The notes below the pieces were generated by a model, which searched no databases, had not been told where the DNA came from, and worked only from the letters and a program-made list of their open reading frames with translations. A DNA stretch of 64,000 bases from Paraprevotella clara YIT 11840 (GTDB taxonomy: Bacteria; Bacteroidota; Bacteroidia; Bacteroidales; Bacteroidaceae): the NCBI RefSeq assembly GCF_000233955.1, contig NZ_JH376616.1:124001-188000 (forward strand), written 5' to 3'. Made by a program: the position numbers and the translations under genes. Shown one piece after another: positions 44,296-53,512 of the stretch (its first letter is position 1; the number at the start of each line of letters is the position of its first letter).

Positions 44296-44985
44296 TTACA
44301 AAACCACTGCCCGTATGGCCAATACCACATAAGTGAGATAAAGTACACTCTGAAAAATATCCAAATCCGCTACGGCATACCCCGTGGAAGTATATTGAGT
44401 AGAAATAAAATTCCTATCCGGCGACATCCTGCGCAAAATATAAGCGCATGCCATGTAAGTGGAAAGACCTACCAACAGCCCCCAAAGCATCCCGAACAGA
44501 ATATCTCCCGGATAATGTACCCCCAAATAAATGCGGGAATAAGAACAGAGCGCAGCCCACAAAACCAAAGAAAAGGTCATCCAAACATTACGAACCAACA
44601 AAGCTAAAAAGATACATACAGCAAAAGTGTTGGCGGCATGACTGGATATAAAACCATAGCGTCCGCCACGATAGCCATCCACCACGTCTACCAAATACAT
44701 CAGCAAGGGGTCCTGAGCCGGCCGGAAACGGGCAAAGTAAGGTTTACAGAAAGAAGAAGAAAACTGGTCGGCCAACAAGATGGACAAGGCAAGAAACAAC
44801 ACAATAAGCCCCACCTCACGCATGGAATTGTTCTTGACCAACACATAAAATAGCACGACGGCCACAGGTATCCAAGCCACCGTACTGGTAATCCCGTTCA
44901 TCAAATGGTCGAAAAACAACGAATTGCTGCCATTCAACAGCAGCAACAACCGTTGGTCCAAACCGATCCAGTCTTCTAACGCCAT
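44296..44985 (-). CDS. PAP2-family membrane phosphatase
   Basis: Protein of 229 residues with about five helices and the PAP2 signature: KPYFARFRP, SSHAANTFA and SRIYLGVHYPGDILFG, containing the catalytic His residues. The family removes phosphate from lipid phosphates such as undecaprenyl pyrophosphate or phosphatidic acid. It starts one base after the batE stop and is therefore the last gene of the Bat operon here. Recycling of undecaprenyl carrier is the most usual role, but the substrate is not determined. Confidence 0.9.
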   Translation of the reverse strand: MALEDWIGLDQRLLLLLNGSNSLFFDHLMNGITSTVAWIPVAVVLFYVLVKNNSMREVGLIVLFLALSILLADQFSSSFCKPYFARFRPAQDPLLMYLVDVVDGYRGGRYGFISSHAANTFAVCIFLALLVRNVWMTFSLVLWAALCSYSRIYLGVHYPGDILFGMLWGLLVGLSTYMACAYILRRMSPDRNFISTQYTSTGYAVADLDIFQSVLYLTYVVLAIRAVVL

Positions 44986-44986
44986 A

Positions 44987-45739
44987 TCAAATCACCTCCA
45001 TTGCTTCTGCCGGCATCCAACCCACCTTGCCGTCTGCCAACCGTATTTCTTTCCATTCCTTCATGGAATCGTCTATGATTTCCACACGTGTGCCTTCATG
45101 CAGTACAAAGAGGTCCGTACCCGATTCGTTCGGAGTGCTCTTCACGACTACCGAACTGCTCATCACCACAGCCCCGCTGCGGGCATTCAATTCCTGATGC
45201 TGCGTCCAAGCAAACACATTGGCCATCACGACAACCGCCAACATGACCAAAGCGCCAAAGAAACCCAATTTCTTCCACACGACCTTATTGCCTAAGAAAA
45301 ACACCAGAATCAGCACGCAGGCCAGCACAAAAGCCACAATCCCCGTACGCGCCCAACCGTCCATACTCATCATGTCAATGATGTTCTTATACCATGTCAC
45401 AAAGAACATCTCGCTTTCGGGTGTGATTTTATCTATCGTTTTTGAACGGGCCAACTCCAAATTGAAACGGACATCCGAACTCCCGGGGTCCAACAAGGCG
45501 GCACGCTCGTAATTCAAAATGGCAAGAGCCAGACGGTCTGTCTTATAATAACAGTTTCCTAAATTATAATATATGTCCGCATGCTCCCCTTCTTTCAGCA
45601 AAGCCGTATATATAGGTATGGCTTCTTCATACTTTTCCGCAGCGTACGCACTATCAGCCTGCACTTTGTCTTGGGCGTGAAGCGAAAACATGCACATCAC
45701 ACCTATACATATCAAAATCAACTTTCTCATCAGCTTCAT
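44987..45739 (-). CDS. batE: BatE: TPR plus SH3-type domain protein
   Basis: Protein of 250 residues with a signal peptide (about 1-22), tetratricopeptide repeats (about 25-100, YYNLGNCYYKTDRLALAILNYERA), two membrane helices (about 130-185) and a C-terminal SH3-like domain (about 190-250, EGTRVEIID and DGKVGWMPAEAMEVI). It follows batD by 7 bases and fits BatE by order and domains. Bat proteins form a membrane complex linked to aerotolerance and stress; the precise role is unknown. Confidence 0.88.
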   Translation of the reverse strand: MKLMRKLILICIGVMCMFSLHAQDKVQADSAYAAEKYEEAIPIYTALLKEGEHADIYYNLGNCYYKTDRLALAILNYERAALLDPGSSDVRFNLELARSKTIDKITPESEMFFVTWYKNIIDMMSMDGWARTGIVAFVLACVLILVFFLGNKVVWKKLGFFGALVMLAVVVMANVFAWTQHQELNARSGAVVMSSSVVVKSTPNESGTDLFVLHEGTRVEIIDDSMKEWKEIRLADGKVGWMPAEAMEVI

Positions 45740-45746
45740 CCTTTAC

Positions 45747-47570
45747 TTACCGTTTAATAGAACTTTCCATCTTATCAATGACTTCCGTAGCCGCTGCATA
45801 TATCTTGTCCATCGTTTGCGACGGGTCGCCCGGCGCATAACGGGCAAATTCACAATCGTTCATCGTCTCTACCAACTGCTGCACGACGGAGACGTCCGTT
45901 CCCTTGGCCTGCAACTTTTCACTGACATTCTCTTTGTTCAGTTCTGTAGCCGGAAGATTCAACTTGTCTCCCACATAGCCCCACAAGGCCTTTAAGACCT
46001 CATCATAAAACTCGGCCGGCTTGTCGGCTTTCAACAATGCAGCCGCCTGTTTCAGACGCTTGGCTGCCGCCTTATTCGCTTTCTTGTTACGCATTTTAGC
46101 CACATTGGCATTTTCCATAGCTTGTTTGCGGAAGACCACCACAAGAACAATGAATGCCAACAAGGGAATGACATAACTCCACCAATAGGCTGCTGTCCCG
46201 AAATAGGACTCACCCTTTTGCTGCAAACGCACCTCCCCCTGATGGATGTACCGGATATCTGAAGCCAACAACTCCACGTCCTCTTTATTCGTATAGTTCC
46301 CGCCGCCGCTTCCGCCTTTGCCTTTCGCCACGTTGAGGTCAAATCCTTCCGTTTTCACGGTCTTGTAAGCTTTCGCGTCGGTATCAAAATAACAGAATTC
46401 CACAGGCGGGACCGTATATTCCCCCGGATGGCGGGGCACAGCCAAATAATCAAATATTTTATTACCGGAAACCCCTCCGCGACCTACTTTGGTCTGGTCC
46501 GTAATCTTGGCATCGTACGTCTCGAAATCTTTCGGGAAATTCACCACCGGAGCTTTCATCAGCTTCATGTTGCCGCTTCCGGAAACCGTAACCCTCAGCG
46601 TCAACGCGTCATTCGTCTTCACTTCGCTCGGAGTAAGGGAAGCACTGATATTGAATTTGCCCACCGCTCCGGAGAAATTAGCAGGCCGTGGCGAAGGCAA
46701 AGGATCTACCTGCAAGGTCAGAGAAGGAGCCACAATGGTTTTCTTCACCTCGACCATGGTACTCCCCCCGTTGAAAAACGCATCAATCGGGTCGATATTA
46801 CGATTTTGCTGCACCACAATCCCCTCGAACTTGATGGAAGGAATCGTCATCTTTCCGCTACGTTGGGGAAAGAGCACATATTGCCGCCATACCACCGTAC
46901 CGTACCTGCGCCCATTGTGCTCTTCCATTTTCAGGCTCTTCTGTTGGGGCAGCTCTATTTCCTGTGTATGAAAACCCTCCAAATCCGGCATGCCACCGGC
47001 CAACTGCGACAGGTTGACCAAAGAGTAGACCTTATAAGTCAGCACTACCGCCTCTTGTTCATACAAGCGTTGCTTGTCGGCCGTAACCGTAATGAAAAGG
47101 TCTTTTCCGGTAATCTTAGCCCCGGCATCTTGCATCTGCATCCGTTCGTGCTGTCCGCCCCCTTGCTGGCGAGACTGTGCCCCCCCGCCACTGCCGGGGA
47201 CAACCTCTATGTTCACGGTATTGGAACGGTATTGCTTTCCGTTCACAGTAGCCGTAGCGGCCGGAATGGTATAAGTACCGGTCTTCAATGCACTTAATAT
47301 ATAAGTATAGGTTACCGAACTGCTCTGCGAAGTCTTTCCATTAATCATTTGAAAACTGGACTGTGAGGAGCGGCTCGGCCCCATGTCTACACTAAACCCT
47401 TTCAGGGTAGGCAAATGGAAATTACTGACATCCTGTGTGTTCACGGTGAAACTCAACCTAAACTGCTCACCTTCCTCCACCACATCCGGTGCCGCGGCCT
47501 TTATCTGTACGGCTGCCCGTATCCCGACTGTCAGACAACATAACCAAAGTAATGCGATATATTTCTTCAT
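45747..47570 (-). CDS. batD: BatD: membrane protein with Ig-like repeats
   Basis: Protein of 607 residues: signal peptide (about 1-20), a long periplasmic part of Ig-like repeats with the BatD start EEGEQFRLSFTVNTQDVSNF, one helix (about 455-475, YWWSYVIPLLAFIVLVVVF) and a cytoplasmic helical tail. It lies between batC and batE. A helper protein of MoxR/vWA systems; mechanism unknown. Confidence 0.9.
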   Translation of the reverse strand: MKKYIALLWLCCLTVGIRAAVQIKAAAPDVVEEGEQFRLSFTVNTQDVSNFHLPTLKGFSVDMGPSRSSQSSFQMINGKTSQSSSVTYTYILSALKTGTYTIPAATATVNGKQYRSNTVNIEVVPGSGGGAQSRQQGGGQHERMQMQDAGAKITGKDLFITVTADKQRLYEQEAVVLTYKVYSLVNLSQLAGGMPDLEGFHTQEIELPQQKSLKMEEHNGRRYGTVVWRQYVLFPQRSGKMTIPSIKFEGIVVQQNRNIDPIDAFFNGGSTMVEVKKTIVAPSLTLQVDPLPSPRPANFSGAVGKFNISASLTPSEVKTNDALTLRVTVSGSGNMKLMKAPVVNFPKDFETYDAKITDQTKVGRGGVSGNKIFDYLAVPRHPGEYTVPPVEFCYFDTDAKAYKTVKTEGFDLNVAKGKGGSGGGNYTNKEDVELLASDIRYIHQGEVRLQQKGESYFGTAAYWWSYVIPLLAFIVLVVVFRKQAMENANVAKMRNKKANKAAAKRLKQAAALLKADKPAEFYDEVLKALWGYVGDKLNLPATELNKENVSEKLQAKGTDVSVVQQLVETMNDCEFARYAPGDPSQTMDKIYAAATEVIDKMESSIKR

Positions 47571-47595
47571 TCCTATTTCCTTTATTGTTTAGTCG

Positions 47596-48330
47596 TTACC
47601 ATTGTTTCTCCAATTTTCTCTGTCGCGGTTTGGCCATGGCCTTCCTGATGCGCTCCTGTGTATCTTTCTCATCTTGCATGGCTGCGTTCAACAGTTGTTC
47701 GGCATTCTCTTTCGACATGTTCTCTTCATTCTGCTGTGACTGCTTTTGCTGTTGCTTCTGTTGGTCTTCTTTTTTGTCTTTATTCTCCTGTTTGTCCTTT
47801 TTACTGCTATTCTTGTCTTCTTCTTTGTTCTTGTCCTTTCCGTCCTTATTCTCTTTATTGTCGTTTTGCTGGTCCTGCTGTGGATTGTTTTTCAACTGGT
47901 GTTGGCATAAGACCAAATTATAGCGGCTTTCGTTGTCCGCAGGATTCCGCCGCAAGGCGTTCTTATAACACTCTATGGCGGGTCCGAACTGCTTTTGGCT
48001 TTGCAGAATCACTCCCATATTATGATATATGGAAGCCAACCGTCCCTTGTTTGTCTCCACTTTCACGGCCTGTTCGTATGCCTGCATGGCTTCCTTGGGC
48101 TTTTGCTGTCTCAACAACGCATTTCCCAAATTGAAATGTGCCTGAGGGAAACGACTGTTGGCTTCAATGGCTTTACGGTAATCCACCTCGGCTTTTGTGT
48201 ACATACTGTCGCGATACAACCGGTTTCCACTCCTCAAATAGTCACGGTCTGTTTTCTTCTGCGCCCATAAAAGAGATACCGTCAGACACAAGCACAAAGC
48301 CAATCCATATTTATATATCCCACGTAACAT
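47596..48330 (-). CDS. batC: BatC: TPR protein with Lys/Gln/Glu-rich tail
   Basis: Protein of 244 residues: signal peptide (about 1-23), tetratricopeptide repeats (about 30-145, AHFNLGNALLRQQKPKEAMQ), then a very charged low-complexity tail (Lys, Gln, Asn, Glu, Asp; about 155-215). It overlaps the end of batB by 20 bases. Domain content and order match BatC of Bacteroides. Confidence 0.88.
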   Translation of the reverse strand: MLRGIYKYGLALCLCLTVSLLWAQKKTDRDYLRSGNRLYRDSMYTKAEVDYRKAIEANSRFPQAHFNLGNALLRQQKPKEAMQAYEQAVKVETNKGRLASIYHNMGVILQSQKQFGPAIECYKNALRRNPADNESRYNLVLCQHQLKNNPQQDQQNDNKENKDGKDKNKEEDKNSSKKDKQENKDKKEDQQKQQQKQSQQNEENMSKENAEQLLNAAMQDEKDTQERIRKAMAKPRQRKLEKQW

Positions 48331-49369
48331 GTCTTTCTTCCTTACTTAACTTACGAAACAACTTTATATTCTTAAACAACGGATTCTTACGTTCCACAAT
48401 CAACACATCCAGAACGAGTACAAGCAAAACCAACAAAGCTACGGCTTGGAACTGCTCATCGTATTCCGAATAGACCGCACTTTCCATCTCCTTCTTAGCC
48501 AACTTATCCACATAGCCCGATAATTGTTCCTGTGCGGATGAACTGTTATCCACATAAATATAGGCTCCTTGACCGGCAGCCGCAATTTCCCGACACATCG
48601 ACTCGTTCAACTTGGAAACCACTACATTCCCCGTATTGTCTGTGATATACTGCGAACTTCCGGGCATGGGTATGGGTGCGCCTTGCGGAGAACCGACTCC
48701 CAAGACATAGACTTTTATTCCCTTTTCCGCTGCCGCTTTGGCCATCTCCACAGCTCCTCCCTCATTGTCCTCTCCATCGGTAATCACAAAAATAGCCTTG
48801 CTCACGTCCTGATTGGACGTAAAACTTTTCATGGCCAAATCAATAGCCTGCTTGATATCTGTTCCTTGCGTGGTAATCATGGATGGATTTATCGTTTCCA
48901 AAAATATCTTGGCCGACACGTAATCACTTGTTATAGGCAACTGGGTATAGGCCTCTCCGGCATACACGATCAATCCGATCTTATCATCCGTCATTTTATC
49001 CACAATATTGCTTACCAGCATTTTGGATTTTTCCAAACGGCTCGGCGTCACATCTTCAGCCATCATCGAATTGGATATGTCCATGGCTATAATGGCCTCT
49101 ATTCCCTGACGCTTACGGGTATCCATTTTTGTCCCGAACTGCGGACGTGCCAAAGTGAATATCAACAATGCCAAAGCCGCAAGCATCAACCACGTCTTCA
49201 CCTCACGCCGGGCTGCCGAAACATCCGGCATCAAGCCTTTCAGGAGTTCGATGTCGCCATAACGAAGCAGACGCTTCCTGCGGTAATAGTTTGTGGCATA
49301 GTGCAGACCTGCCAATAAGGGTATCAGCAGAAGCAAGTACAAATATAATGGTTCTTCAAAACGAAACAT
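48311..49369 (-). CDS. batB: BatB: von Willebrand factor A domain membrane protein
   Basis: Protein of 352 residues: two N-terminal helices (about 8-25, 60-80), a vWA domain (about 90-285) with metal-ion site DISNSM and the later TDGEDNEGG, and a final helix (about 308-328). It starts 12 bases after batA and resembles it closely, so the two arose by duplication. Confidence 0.92.
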   Translation of the reverse strand: MFRFEEPLYLYLLLLIPLLAGLHYATNYYRRKRLLRYGDIELLKGLMPDVSAARREVKTWLMLAALALLIFTLARPQFGTKMDTRKRQGIEAIIAMDISNSMMAEDVTPSRLEKSKMLVSNIVDKMTDDKIGLIVYAGEAYTQLPITSDYVSAKIFLETINPSMITTQGTDIKQAIDLAMKSFTSNQDVSKAIFVITDGEDNEGGAVEMAKAAAEKGIKVYVLGVGSPQGAPIPMPGSSQYITDNTGNVVVSKLNESMCREIAAAGQGAYIYVDNSSSAQEQLSGYVDKLAKKEMESAVYSEYDEQFQAVALLVLLVLVLDVLIVERKNPLFKNIKLFRKLSKEERHVTWDI

Positions 49370-49381
49370 AATCAGAATGAA

Positions 49382-50386
49382 TTAAGGTATTTTCTTCAAT
49401 ATGGTCATACGTAACAGGATTTCAAGTAGCAACGCAACAGCAGCCAACCAGGCAAACAAGGCGTATGCTTCATAACGCTTGCTGTATTGCTTGACATTCA
49501 GCTTCGTTTTCTCTAACTTGTCAATATCCTTATACACATCCTCCAACTTCTTATTGTCCGTAGCCCGATAAAATTCACCATCTGTCTTCCCGGCTATGGC
49601 TGCCAACGTCTTGGTATCGATTTCTACCGGCACATTCAGATATTGCACACCGCCTGCTACCGGCATGGGATAAGGTGCCAAACCATTGGTACCCACACCA
49701 ATCGTGTACACTCGTATTCCGAAACTCTTGGCAATCTCTGCCGCAGTCAAGGGCGAAATATCTCCGGCATTATTCGTTCCGTCCGTCAACAAGATAATCA
49801 CCTTGCTTTTGGCCTTGCTGTCTTTCAAGCGAGAAACGGCATTGGCGATTCCCATTCCTACGGCTGTTCCGTCCTGAATCATGCCCCGCTGAGCCATATC
49901 GGTCTTGATACCATGGAAGAGGTTCAGCAATACGGCATGATCCGTAGTCATCGGACATTGGGTAAATGCCTCGGCCGCAAAAATAGTCAGACCGATATTA
50001 TCGTTCGGCCTGCCCGCTATAAATTCGGAAGCCACCTGTTTGGCTGCTTCCAAACGGTTCGGCTTCAGGTCTTCGGCCAGCATACTGGTAGAAACGTCAA
50101 CTGCCAACATGATGTCTATACCCTCAACCTGAGTGTTTTTCCAACTGTTACTGGTTTGGGGGCGAGCCAATATGATAATGACCATCACAAACGTAAACAA
50201 ACGCAGTATGAATGGTGCATGAATCAGATGGTTCTTATAACTCTTAGGCGCATAACGATATGCCGTCGTATCCGACACCAACAACGTAGGTTCTTTCTTC
50301 TTGTTTTTCAGCACATACCATAAAATATAAGGTATGAGCAGAAGCAAGAGAAAAAAATATTCAATATTCGCAAACGTCATAATCAC
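49382..50386 (-). CDS. batA: BatA: von Willebrand factor A domain membrane protein
   Basis: Protein of 334 residues with N-terminal helices (about 8-25, 58-75), a vWA domain (about 88-300) whose metal-ion site is DVSTSM, TDGTNNAGD further on, and a C-terminal helix. It lies 9 bases after the membrane protein gene at 50396-51499. Role as BatB partner; a MoxR ATPase probably acts on the complex. Confidence 0.92.
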   Translation of the reverse strand: MIMTFANIEYFFLLLLLIPYILWYVLKNKKKEPTLLVSDTTAYRYAPKSYKNHLIHAPFILRLFTFVMVIIILARPQTSNSWKNTQVEGIDIMLAVDVSTSMLAEDLKPNRLEAAKQVASEFIAGRPNDNIGLTIFAAEAFTQCPMTTDHAVLLNLFHGIKTDMAQRGMIQDGTAVGMGIANAVSRLKDSKAKSKVIILLTDGTNNAGDISPLTAAEIAKSFGIRVYTIGVGTNGLAPYPMPVAGGVQYLNVPVEIDTKTLAAIAGKTDGEFYRATDNKKLEDVYKDIDKLEKTKLNVKQYSKRYEAYALFAWLAAVALLLEILLRMTILKKIP

Positions 50387-50395
50387 TTATAAATT

Positions 50396-51499
50396 TTAAA
50401 CGACCAAGTCATACACCATCCAAAGAATCCAGCCCAACAAGGCCAACGCGGCCAACGTAAGCAATACCAACGCCAAACGCATACTTATCAATGTCCGGCG
50501 ACTGCGTTTCTGTTCAATCGTTACTTCGTCCGACTCCGGCACGGCATTTTCATCCACTTCCACCTTTGTCTGGTTGATAAACTCAATGGCATTCACTAGA
50601 TTTGCATCATTCTCATTAATCAATGTATTGTATTTGGCAAATTTGACCAAATCGGCAGTCTGGAACAGCATGCGCAATTCGTCCAGACTTTCAGAAGTCT
50701 GCTCTTTCAACAAGCGGTCGATAATCTCGGTCGAGGTCATCTCCATGGCATTGAAACCATAACGCTTCTCGATATAGGTACGCAGAATAGCGGTCAGCCG
50801 AGTATAATATTCCTTAGAATCTTCTTTCGCCCAAACTTTCTCTGCCTTGATTTGGTCAATTTCCTCCATGGCCTTCGTATGCGGCAAAACCTTAGGAGCT
50901 AACTTGATAATCTTGATGATAGGCTTATTATCCCGATAACGTATATAAAAATAAGCCAAGCCGAGAACCCATACAAGCAAAAGTACGGACAAAGCGAATA
51001 TCAAAGACCAATCCGTCCACGAGAAAGGAACGGCCATAATTTCTTTAGGCCCATAGAATCGGTCAACATGAACCGTATCGACAGGAATCGACAACACCCT
51101 CAAAGCCAAATTCTTCGACTGATATTCCTTCCCATCAACTTTCACTACAAGGGGGGGCAAATAATACAAAGCCGAATCAAAAGAGGTTACGATATAGCTT
51201 TGGGAAACCAAACGACGAGCTCCTTCATTCAATTGCTGCGTGTCCGCCTTGGCAACTTCTACCACCTCTACCCCGGGAGTCAGCATATCTCCGGCTTTCA
51301 CCTGTGGCATTACCAGCTTGGATTTAGTATCCGTACTGACATCCAAAGTTATACGGGTCTGTTCCCCTACCCAAAGTTCCAATGAATCTATCCTGACATC
51401 CACCGTCACCTGTGCTTCAACAACGCTTGCCATCAAAAGAAACGGCAGAAGCAACCACAGTCGAACGGCTCTTTTATTTTTATTATGGTAACTTTTCAT
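50396..51499 (-). CDS. BatD-like/DUF4381-type membrane protein of the Bat operon
   Basis: Protein of 367 residues: signal peptide (about 1-29, ending VVEA), an Ig-like periplasmic region (about 30-150), a helix (about 162-187), a cytoplasmic helical domain (about 195-300) and a final helix (about 340-362). The start MKSYHNKNKR (ATG 51497-51499) was chosen because the longer open frame (to 51625) overlaps the DUF58 gene, while this start lies two bases after that gene. It is a usual but unnamed member between the DUF58 and batA genes. Confidence 0.82.
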   Translation of the reverse strand: MKSYHNKNKRAVRLWLLLPFLLMASVVEAQVTVDVRIDSLELWVGEQTRITLDVSTDTKSKLVMPQVKAGDMLTPGVEVVEVAKADTQQLNEGARRLVSQSYIVTSFDSALYYLPPLVVKVDGKEYQSKNLALRVLSIPVDTVHVDRFYGPKEIMAVPFSWTDWSLIFALSVLLLVWVLGLAYFYIRYRDNKPIIKIIKLAPKVLPHTKAMEEIDQIKAEKVWAKEDSKEYYTRLTAILRTYIEKRYGFNAMEMTSTEIIDRLLKEQTSESLDELRMLFQTADLVKFAKYNTLINENDANLVNAIEFINQTKVEVDENAVPESDEVTIEQKRSRRTLISMRLALVLLTLAALALLGWILWMVYDLVV

Positions 51500-51501
51500 C
51501 T

Positions 51502-52371
51502 TCAATTTCGTTTGGCAAATAAAGTCATCAACGAAGACACATAATCTTGGTCCGTACGAATAGAAACCGAATCCACATTGCTCTTCGTAAACGTATCCTG
51601 CAACAAATTCTGCCTGTTCTTCCACCAGTCATGATGAGCCTTCCGCACTTTGCGGCTGGACGTATCGATATATTGTTCATGCCCGGTTTCCGCATCGCAA
51701 ACCTTCATCAGCCCTACATCCGGCAAATCTGCCATCCGGCGGTCGAAAACCTGAATAGCCACCACGTCGTGCTTCCGGTTGGCTACGGTCAAAGCCGTAC
51801 GATAGTCTTTTCTATCTATGAAATCACTCAACAAGAATGCCGTACAACGCCGCTTAATGGCTTGAGTAAGGTACTCTATCGCCTGACCGATATCCGTAGA
51901 CTTGCTTTGAGGAGTAAAATCCAGCAATTCACGTATGATACGCAAAATATGCTTGCGTCCTTTCTTCGGAGGAATGAACTTTTCAATCCTGTCCGAAAAG
52001 AAAATCACTCCGATCTTATCGTTGTTTTGTATGGCAGAAAAAGCCAACGTCGCAGCAATCTCCGCCACCATCTCCCGTTTGGTCTGAGAAACTGTTCCGA
52101 AACTCAAACTGCCCGAAACATCGATCACAAGCATGACCGTCAGCTCACGTTCCTCCTCGAACACTTTGACGAAAGGCCGGTTAAAACGTGCCGTCACATT
52201 CCAATCTATGTCGCGAATATCGTCTCCGTACTGGTATTCCCTCACTTCAGAGAAAGCCATACCACGCCCTTTGAAGGCCGAATGATATTCACCGGCAAAA
52301 ATATTGTTAGACAGTCCTCTCGTTTTAATTTCGATTTGACGGACCCGCTTTAAAATCTCACTTGTATCCAT
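51502..52371 (-). CDS. DUF58 domain protein (vWA-like) of the Bat operon
   Basis: Protein of 289 residues. The DUF58 part has GEYHSAFKGRGMAFSEVREY and DIRDIDWNVTARF, then the vWA-like LVIDVSGSL (metal site DxSxS). It starts 12 bases after moxR. DUF58 proteins accompany MoxR ATPases and vWA proteins. Confidence 0.92.
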   Translation of the reverse strand: MDTSEILKRVRQIEIKTRGLSNNIFAGEYHSAFKGRGMAFSEVREYQYGDDIRDIDWNVTARFNRPFVKVFEEERELTVMLVIDVSGSLSFGTVSQTKREMVAEIAATLAFSAIQNNDKIGVIFFSDRIEKFIPPKKGRKHILRIIRELLDFTPQSKSTDIGQAIEYLTQAIKRRCTAFLLSDFIDRKDYRTALTVANRKHDVVAIQVFDRRMADLPDVGLMKVCDAETGHEQYIDTSSRKVRKAHHDWWKNRQNLLQDTFTKSNVDSVSIRTDQDYVSSLMTLFAKRN

Positions 52372-52383
52372 TCACAACGATGA

Positions 52384-53379
52384 TTAGGGTACCTCTACCT
52401 TATTCAATATCTGACTGATGATTTCTTCGCTGCTGACATTATTGGCTTCCGCCTCGTATGAAAGCCCGATACGGTGGCGCAAAACATCATGGGCTATAGC
52501 CCGTACATCTTCCGGTATCACATATCCCCGACGTTTAATAAAAGCGTAGGCACGAGCCGCCAAAGCCAGATTAATAGAAGCACGCGGAGAACCGCCGAAT
52601 TCTATATAATTTTTCAAGTCCTTCAAACCGTATTGCTCTGGATAGCGCGTAGCGAAAACGATGTCGGCAATATACTGCTCTATCTTCTCGTCCAAATACA
52701 CTTCCCTGACTACATTACGTGCTTCGATGATTTCATCAGTAGACAAAATAGGACGCACGACAGTCTTTTCCCCTTTGATTTGCTGACGGATAATTTTCTT
52801 TTCCTCTTCCAACTTGGGATAATCAATTATCACTTTCAACATAAAACGGTCCACTTGGGCTTCCGGTAAAGGATAAGTTCCTTCCTGCTCTATCGGGTTC
52901 TGAGTGGCCAATACCAAAAAAGGTTCCGGTAATTTATATGTTTCTTTACTGATGGTGACCTGACGTTCCTGCATCGCTTCCAACAAAGCACTCTGCACCT
53001 TGGCCGGAGCACGGTTGATTTCGTCCGCCAACACGAAATTGGCAAAAATAGGACCACGCTGAGCAATGAACGTCTCATCTTTTTGGCTGTACATCATCGT
53101 ACCTATCACATCGGCAGGAAGCAAGTCCGGAGTAAACTGTACTCGACTGAATTTTCCATCTATCAACGATGCCAAAGTCTTTATGGCCAACGTCTTCGCT
53201 AAACCGGGTACTCCTTCCAACAATACATGTCCGTCACTCAACAATCCTATTAACAGTGATTCTACCAAATGCTTCTGCCCCACAATCACCTGGTCCATAC
53301 CGGTTATTAAATTCGTTACAAAAGCACTTTGTTTCTCAATTCGCTCATTCAACTCGCGAATATCTATCGCTTCAGCCAT
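52384..53379 (-). CDS. MoxR-family AAA+ ATPase
   Basis: ATPase of 331 residues. Walker A region LEGVPGLAKTLAIKTL, Walker B VLADEINRAP, sensor 1 LATQNPIEQEGTYPLPEAQ and the arginine finger region GGSPRASINLALAARA are present. It is the first gene of the Bat operon and probably provides chaperone-like ATPase activity for the vWA membrane complex. The operon promoter is at 53425-53455. Confidence 0.95.
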   Translation of the reverse strand: MAEAIDIRELNERIEKQSAFVTNLITGMDQVIVGQKHLVESLLIGLLSDGHVLLEGVPGLAKTLAIKTLASLIDGKFSRVQFTPDLLPADVIGTMMYSQKDETFIAQRGPIFANFVLADEINRAPAKVQSALLEAMQERQVTISKETYKLPEPFLVLATQNPIEQEGTYPLPEAQVDRFMLKVIIDYPKLEEEKKIIRQQIKGEKTVVRPILSTDEIIEARNVVREVYLDEKIEQYIADIVFATRYPEQYGLKDLKNYIEFGGSPRASINLALAARAYAFIKRRGYVIPEDVRAIAHDVLRHRIGLSYEAEANNVSSEEIISQILNKVEVP

Positions 53380-53424
53380 ATCTGTTTTATTTGTTTATAA
53401 ATTATACTCTCGTTTTTCGTGACC

Positions 53425-53455
53425 CAAAATTAAGCTTTTTAGTACGCACTGACAA
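53425..53455 (-). promoter_or_regulatory. Promoter of the moxR-bat operon
   Basis: On the minus strand TTG (53453-53455), 20 bases, TAATTTTG (53425-53432). The moxR ATG is 46 bases further on. Confidence 0.7.
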
Positions 53456-53466
53456 TATTATATTAT

Positions 53467-53506
53467 TAAAAAAAGTTTCCCAAATATCTATTTAAGAAAC
53501 TTTTTA
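53467..53506 (-). terminator. Terminator after the HU-LysM gene
   Basis: Stem AAAAAGTTTC/GAAACTTTTT (53470-53479 with 53496-53505) followed by T residues on the minus strand. It separates the ftsY-rimO-HU group from the Bat operon. Confidence 0.7.
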
Positions 53507-53512
53507 TGGCAG

